Positions 58,763 to 64,000 of a DNA stretch of 64,000 nt are shown here, piece after piece. The stretch spans positions 13,255,073 to 13,319,072 of the forward strand of contig OX393549.1 of assembly GCA_947650365.1 (NCBI GenBank), read 5' to 3'. Source of the DNA: Chamaelirium japonicum. Its lineage: Eukaryota; Streptophyta; Magnoliopsida; Liliales; Melanthiaceae. The position numbers and the translations under genes were made by a program. Positions within the stretch are counted from its first letter, which is position 1. Each line of letters begins with the position of its first letter. A model generated the notes under the pieces. It did no database searches, was not told the DNA's origin, and was given only the letters and a program-made list of their open reading frames with translations.

Positions 58763-61089
58763 TTAGAGGGTGTTTTTGGGAGGAATGTTTGATTGTATAT
58801 AATTTACATAAGGTTGTCGGGTGGGGGTTCAAAAAAAATATGGAGCGGTTTTGGCTACCTAAATATAGGGAGTCTAGTTGCAATCCCAAAAATAGATAGC
58901 ACATTGCGAGGCTCTTATAGGGTGTTTTAGGGAAAAGGGCTTGATTGTATATAATTTACTTAAGGATATCGGGTGGCGGTTCAAAAAAAAATAGAGCGGT
59001 TTTGGCTCCCTAAATATAGGGAGTCTAGTAGCAATCCCAAAAATAGAGAGGCATATTGCGAGGCTCTTAGAGAGTGTTTTAGGGAGGAGTGCTTAATTTA
59101 TATATAATTTATTTATGATTTTAGGGTTTTTTTAGGAGGCAATGATGAGGCTCTTAGAGGGTGTTTTTGGGAGGAATGCTCGATTGTATATAATTTACTT
59201 AAGGTTATCGGGTGGTCTTCAATAAAATATGGAAGCTATTTTAGGGAGCGATTTTGGCTCCCCAAATATAGGGAAGCACTTAGTAAGGATCCTGGTAGGT
59301 GTTTTAGGGAGGAGTGCATAATTTGTATATAATTTACTAATACTTATCTGGAGGGTGTCCTGAGAAATTAGGGAGCAATTTTGGCTCCCTAAATATTAGG
59401 AGTTTGGTAGAAATCCCAAAATAAGGAGGCATATGATAAGGCAGTTGAAAGGTGATTAGGAAATGAGTGCTCAATTTGTATATAATTTATTTTAGGTTGT
59501 CTGGTGGGGGTCTTGATAAAATAGGGAGCGGTTTTGGTGCCCCAATTGTAAAATGTCTGGTAGCAATCTTAAAAATAGGAAAGCACATTGCTAGTTCCTT
59601 TGAGGATATTTTTAGGAGGATGTTTGATTTGTGTTTAATTTAATTATGATTAACAGGTAGGAATCCTAAGAAAATAGGAAATCATTTTGGCACTCCAAAT
59701 ATAGGGAGTCAGGTAACTATCCTAAAAATATAGAGGCACATTATGAGGCTCTTGGAGGGAGTTTTAGGGATAACTACTCGATTTGTAAATTATTTTACGT
59801 ACAATTATTGGGTGAGGGTCCTGAGAAAAAAAAGATCGATTTTGGCTACCCAAATATAAGGAGTCTGGTAATGATCCTAAAAGGATAGAGGCACGTGGTG
59901 AGTATCTTAAAGGTTATTTTGGGAAGGAGTGCTCGATTTGTATATAATTTATTTATGGTTGTCGTGTGAGTGTCCTAAAAAAATAGGAAGTGATTTTGGT
60001 TTCCCAAAAATAAAGAGTCTGGTGGCAATATTAAAAAGGTTGACACATTTTGAGCCTATTTGTAGTGTATTTTGAGGAGGAGTGCTCGATTTGTATATAA
60101 TTAAAATTTGATTATCGGATGGGGGGTCTTAAGAAAGTACGGAAGCATAAGAGACTCTTGGAGGGTGTTTATAGAAGGAGTGCTCGATTTGTATATAATT
60201 TAGTTATGATTATCGGGTTGGAGCCTTGAGAAATTAGGAGCGATTTTGGCTCCCCAAATATAGGGAGTCTAGTAGCGTTCCCAAAAATAATGAGGCGATA
60301 GCGAGGCTCTTAGGGGATATTTTTGGGAGGAATGCTCGATTGTATATAATTTACTTAAGGTTGATGGGTGGGGGTTCAAAAAAAATCTGGAGCGATTTTG
60401 GCTCCCTAAATATAGGGAGTCTAATAGTAATCCAAAAAATAGACATTATATTGTGAGGCTCTCAGAGGGTGTTTTAGGGAGGAGTGTTTGATTTATATAT
60501 AATTTACTAATAATTTTAGGGTGTTTTTGGGAGGCAATGGCGAGGCTCTAAGAGGGTATTTTTGGGAGAAATACTCGATTATATATAATTTACTTAAGGT
60601 TGTCCGGTGGGGGTTCGAAAAAAATATAGAGCGATTTTAGCTCCCTAAATATTAGGACTCTAGTAGCAATCCCAAAAATAAAGAGCATATTATGAGACTA
60701 TTAGTGGGTATTGTAAGGAGAAATGCTCGATTGTATATAATTTACTTAAGGTTGCTAGGTGGGGGTTCAAAAAAAATATGGAGCGATTTTGGCTCCCTAA
60801 ATATAAGGAGTCTAGTAGCAATCCCAAAAATAGAGAGGCATATTGCGAGGTTCTTAGAGGATGTTTTAGGGATAAGTGCTTGATTTATATATAATTTACT
60901 TATGATTATAGGGTATTTTTGGGAGGCAAAGGCGAGTCTTTTAGAGGGTGATTTTGGGAGGAATGCTTGATTTTTTATAATTTACTTAAGGTTGTCGGGT
61001 AGGGGTTTAAAAAAAATATGGAGCAATTTTACCTCCCTATATATAGAGAGTCTAGTAGCAATCCCAAAAATAGAAAGCATATTGCGAGG
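58763..61089 (+). repeat. Tandem satellite array, right block
   Basis: Resumes the split S unit (to 58806) and continues with A, B, S, D-cassette and C units in the same orientation and phase as the left block. S units start at 59112, 60507 and 60899. The final unit begins CTTAAGGTTGTCGGGTAGGG at 60985 and is cut after ATATTGCGAGG at 61089. Confidence 0.96.
59112..60353 (+). repeat. Divergent cassette 4: S - A stub - D1 to D7 - C
   Basis: S 59112-59197, stub 59198-59230, D block 59231-60202 (972 bp), C 60203-60353. The junction ATGGAAGCTATTTTAGGGAG is the clearest version of the shared breakpoint. Unit order D1-D7 is identical to cassettes 2 and 3, although this copy is on the other side of the transposon. 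Confidence 0.9.
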
Positions 61090-61446
61090 TGTTGTCATTA
61101 CATTTATACATGTTTTTTTTGTTGATTTGCTATGCGTTATCGACCGCAAATCACATACCTCCTTTAATTTATACATAAATGACATTGCAAAATACAAATC
61201 CATGTGATGTTAACAATATATTGCATCATATTACATATTTGTGCCATAATTCTATTTTACAAAGGATAATGGATTTCTTTTCGCATAAAAATCTTAAAAT
61301 AGATCACTATCGGTCTTCTACATAAAACCTTCACATTACACAGACCTCATACTTCACATGCCTGAATGGTCAATTATCAATTTCCATCGTTTTTTACTAT
61401 GAGGAACTGACATGTATCATTTTGTGTTTGTTTCACAGTAAATGGG

Positions 61447-61505
61447 ATTCGTCATCATCACATGTAGCTACAGTGGAGCGCAACTATACATTCGTCATCA
61501 TCACA
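61447..61505 (+). repeat. 16-bp direct repeat, 43 bp apart
   Basis: ATTCGTCATCATCACA occurs at 61447 and 61490. The sequence between includes GTAGCTACAGTGGAGC. No function is evident; it is a minor internal repeat of the putative U3 region. Confidence 0.85.
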
Positions 61506-61533
61506 ATATATACTTCAGTAGCAACAATAGGCG

Positions 61534-61539
61534 CACGTG
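61534..61539. promoter_or_regulatory. CACGTG (G-box-like) motif
   Basis: GCGCACGTGG contains the palindromic CACGTG recognised by plant bZIP and bHLH factors. A six-base match can arise by chance, so this is noted only as a possible U3 regulatory element. Confidence 0.3.
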
Positions 61540-62110
61540 GAGGAAATACCATAAAGGAGATGCACCCGAACTCGGAATACACCCGAACCTGCCACCTTTT
61601 CTCTCTCCTCTAGTTCTTCCTTTTATCCGTCTTGTCTTTTCCTTTTCTTTCTCCTTTCTTTTCTCTCTCTTAATTTTAGCCATTCTTAAAACCATCTCAC
61701 CTAACCTCTTAGCCATCTAGCATAGCACCCGACCAACTCTCGGATCCAACCTTACCATCACCTGAGACCGAATCTAGTAGGTCTATCCGGCTCTACATGT
61801 CCAAGACCCTCCATACATCAGCTATGCATGTCACCTAATTAAAATTGACACACATCATAGCCGTGCATGCACAAGCACAAACCCAACTCTAGCCGAAGTT
61901 CATCATCTACATGCAGTCACAATACCCCATCCCTCAAGCATCGTAGACGTCTGTGCACCTGTCACAACCAACACTTGATCACAACTGTCCATTTCATAAT
62001 AACCAAGCAATCGCTGATGAGCATAACAACGTTACATGCATAGAACCCATTCATATTATCTTTCCTTAACTCACGTCCTGATCATTTGCATGTATATTAA
62101 TTTCCCAACA

Positions 62111-62139
62111 ACTCTCTCTTTCTCTCTCTCTCTCTCTCT
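62111..62139 (+). repeat. (CT)n tract
   Basis: An almost pure CT run with one TTT interruption. A similar shorter tract lies at 62331-62347. Confidence 0.9.
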
Positions 62140-62503
62140 AAATAATTCTCCATTTTATTATCCCATTTAAAAAAACACATTACACCTTCTCCATCTCATC
62201 AAATCGCAGCCGTCCATTCCACTTCTCCATCCCGTGCATCAGACCCGGCCCAAACCCGAGCCATGCACGCACCCGAGATTCTCTCTCTAGACCTTTACCC
62301 GAACCCCCTCTCATATGAACCGCTGCATCTACTCTCTCTCTCTCTCTAAAATCTGAAGCGAAACCATCTTTCCAAAATTCATCACAGCCGTTCCTTGGAC
62401 CCATGCAGCCATCAACCAATCTCCTCACTCCATCCCTTACCATACACAATCCCCACAATCGGCACTTGATCACAGCCTTTCAATGCATCCAATGCATGCA
62501 TGC

Positions 62504-62528
62504 AAAATAAAAAAATAAAAAAAAAAAA
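62504..62528 (+). repeat. A-rich run
   Basis: About 25 bases of A interrupted by two T, following a cluster of TGCATGCATGCA. It is short and internal, and no coding sequence precedes it, so I do not read it as a retroposon tail. Confidence 0.85.
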
Positions 62529-63114
62529 CAAACCCATGCAGCTGTCCACCTCTCTCTCTCTCTTAAAAACCGAGAGCCATTCAAGCCATGCAAATCCAAC
62601 ATCTCCCATATTTATGAGCATATTCATTTCCATATCTGAAGCCCCATCGCAGCCGTCCATGCCAACCCATACGTTGCATACACCCAAAACCAACTCCTTT
62701 CCCATGTGAACCCAGCCATGCATCCATCACAGCCCTCCATTTCACCAAGCCATGCATGATCGATGTTTCCATTCGACCCGGCCAGATCTCTTCTTTCTCT
62801 AAAACTTGGACGTGATCCTCTCTTTCCATATCTCTCATTTTCTCTCTCTAGATCTGATAATCACAGCCATCCTTTCCTAACCGATCTTCTCTCTCTCCTA
62901 CTCGATCGTCTTTCTCTCTCTAGATCCTCCCCCTAAAAATCTGCTGACACCCTATTTTATCTCTCTAAAACCTGATCTCTCTCTATCTCTCTCACCGAGC
63001 CATGCAAGCACAAACCCGACCCGATCCTACCGCCTAACCATCCACGATTCCCTCCGGATTTCTTTTTCCAGATTTTCTCCCTCACAATCCCGATCGCACT
63101 CTCTTTCTCATGCA

Positions 63115-63117
<3 letters not shown>

Positions 63118-63147
<30 letters not shown>
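63118..63147 (+). repeat. (CT)n microsatellite, 30 bp
   Basis: Uninterrupted CT dinucleotides, the longest such run in the putative LTR, inside a broadly pyrimidine-rich stretch (about 62.8-63.3 kb). Shorter CTCTCT runs occur throughout 62.1-63.5 kb. Confidence 0.93.
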
Positions 63148-63151
<4 letters not shown>

Positions 63152-63732
63152 CCTCCTCTATCTCTCTCTTAAAAGCCCCTCTTTATTTCCTCCTCCTTTC
63201 TCTCATCTCTTTCCTTTTCCTCTCCACTCTCTAAAACCGTCCAAGCCCAACTCTATCTCTCTAGATCTTACCGTCCACAACCATCTCTCTCTTTATTTCC
63301 CTCAATTAAATTCCTATAATAATCCATGCATAGACACCCCGACCGGATCCCTTGTATATTTCTTTTCTTAAGAGCCATGCAGGGTTATAAATGTGTTCTT
63401 TATTCTCTCATTTACTCCCCTTTTCATTCATACCATAAAAACCCATGCAAGCTAACATCCGACCCTTTCTCTCTCTAGACTTGATCCCAATCGATCGGTT
63501 CTCCTCGCGATTGCCCTCTACATACACCTATGCATGATCAAATCCCCATCTTATGACTACTCCATCCCATGCACAACTCATACCCGAGATCCCTTCTTAA
63601 ATATCCAGCCACCAAATCACATCCCTTCTCTCCTTCTCCCTCAATTCCTTCCCCTTTTATTTTTCCTTTACTTCATACCAATAAAAGACTATTTACCAAA
63701 TACTACGCCTTGGGGAGCAAGCTACAAGCCGC

Positions 63733-63740
63733 TATAAATA
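63733..63740 (+). promoter_or_regulatory. TATA box (TATAAATA) of the putative LTR
   Basis: TATAAATA in the context CCGCTATAAATAGAGGG is a strong plant core-promoter match, placed at the change from pyrimidine-rich to mixed sequence. Transcription would be expected to start about 30 bp downstream, near 63765, defining the start of R. Direct evidence of transcription is not available from sequence. Confidence 0.7.
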
Positions 63741-63907
63741 GAGGGACATGGGCATGAGAGGATCATAATCAGGATCAGTTGAGTTTTTTCCATAGAGTTA
63801 TCTTCAATTGTTGTTTGTAGAGCGGGTGCGAAGCAAGAGCATAGAAATATTGTAATTTCTGAAGAAGGGTTTTCAAAGTAGTGGGTGTAACATTTTTTCT
63901 TCGATTC

Positions 63908-63913
63908 AATAAA
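63908..63913 (+). terminator. AATAAA polyadenylation signal of the putative LTR
   Basis: AATAAA lies in CGATTCAATAAAATCG, 175 bp after the TATA box. With that box it fits the promoter-R-polyadenylation order of an LTR. No open reading frame of note lies between them, which argues against an ordinary gene. Confidence 0.6.
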
Positions 63914-64000
63914 ATCGTCTTTTATTTATATTTTCTTGCACGTAGTCTTCTCTTTCTGCAATGTTTAGTTTTATTAATTTTTCTGTTAGCATTCAAACCA

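Larger units (their letters stand above)
61970..62880 (+). repeat. Degenerate dispersed motif ATCACAGCCGTCCATTTC in the putative U3
   Basis: Variants occur near 61979, 62204, 62381, 62468, 62533, 62645, 62727 and 62860, at irregular spacing of about 65-225 bp. Two copies share a longer context, CACTTGATCACA near 61973 and 62463. Interleaved are CCATGCA words and CTCTCTCTCTAGATCT-like tracts. The pattern suggests an old, decayed set of short tandem duplications. Confidence 0.65.
61090..64000 (+). mobile_element. Probable 5' LTR of a long-LTR retrotransposon, truncated by the window end
   Basis: The satellite stops in mid-unit at GCGAGG and the new sequence begins TGTTGTCATTAC, matching the TG with which LTRs start. 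It is AT-rich for 500 bp, then about 2.1 kb of pyrimidine-rich low-complexity sequence, then a TATA box at 63733 and AATAAA at 63908. A promoter followed within about 200 bp by a polyadenylation signal is the expected U3-R-U5 layout on the + strand. No primer-binding site, gag or pol is in the window. Alternatives are a solo LTR, another repeat, or true flanking sequence with a gene promoter. Ty3/gypsy elements with LTRs of several kb are known in plants, but I cannot assign a lineage. Confidence 0.6.

Noticed and set aside
1..61089. A CRISPR-like reading of the regular repeats.
   Set aside because: Units are contiguous and similar over their whole length with no unique spacers, and the context is eukaryotic.
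1..61089. A human-type CENP-B box in the monomer.
   Set aside because: The G-rich ATCGGGTGGGG box lacks the required TTCG...A..CGGG spacing, so I do not claim a CENP-B-like site.
61422..63757. Several open frames of 60-100 codons on both strands of the right-hand region.
   Set aside because: They arise from CT- or GA-rich low-complexity sequence, overlap one another on opposite strands and have no recognisable domains. The region is better read as an LTR.
1..64000. tRNA, rRNA or other structured RNA genes.
   Set aside because: I looked for conserved A/B-box tRNA promoters and rRNA-like stretches and saw none that I could support.

Overview
This is eukaryotic, almost certainly land-plant, heterochromatin. 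From base 1 to 61089 the window is one AT-rich tandem satellite array, broken only by a 2568-bp transposon at 56195-58762. All units I read lie head to tail on the + strand; I saw no inverted unit. The plant assignment rests on a PIF/Harbinger element with a Tourist-type end and TTA target duplication, fused Myb/SANT-like and HARBI1-like remnants, CT microsatellites, and a candidate long LTR at the right edge. I cannot name the species or match the satellite to a described family. No intact protein-coding gene is supported anywhere.

The satellite has five recognisable unit classes in one phase, set here at the CTTAAGG / CTTATGA position. A is the 152-bp canonical monomer. B is 154 bp and directly precedes S in the copies I examined. 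S is an 86-bp short unit with at least 94 copies. C is about 151 bp with 19 copies and looks like a D/A chimera. D is a divergent class found only in four cassettes between 50.3 and 60.4 kb. The shortest and commonest higher-order repeat is S+A+B, about 392 bp; longer versions add whole 152-bp monomers. Larger duplications are superimposed: about 2.8-3.3 kb repeated 5.2-5.7 kb away (26.75-29.53 and 31.92-35.23 kb), a three-fold 1.54-kb periodicity from 38.6 kb, and a 2.476-kb-offset copy near 43.1-44.2 kb that carries a (TA)n microsatellite apparently born inside a satellite unit.

The Harbinger element sits inside one S unit, flanked by TTA on both sides. It holds a GC-rich leader, a Myb/SANT-like remnant and a transposase N-terminal domain in one reading frame with stops, and a transposase C-terminal remnant with four stops. 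The central catalytic part is missing, so it cannot be autonomous.

At 61090 the satellite stops abruptly at a TGTTG terminus. The rest of the window (61090-64000) is pyrimidine-rich, dense in CATGCA and CTCTCT motifs, and ends with a TATA box (63733) and an AATAAA signal (63908) 175 bp apart. This is best read as the 5' part of a long LTR of an LTR retrotransposon, truncated by the window end. No functional protein system is visible. The main interest is the satellite's modular architecture and the history it records.
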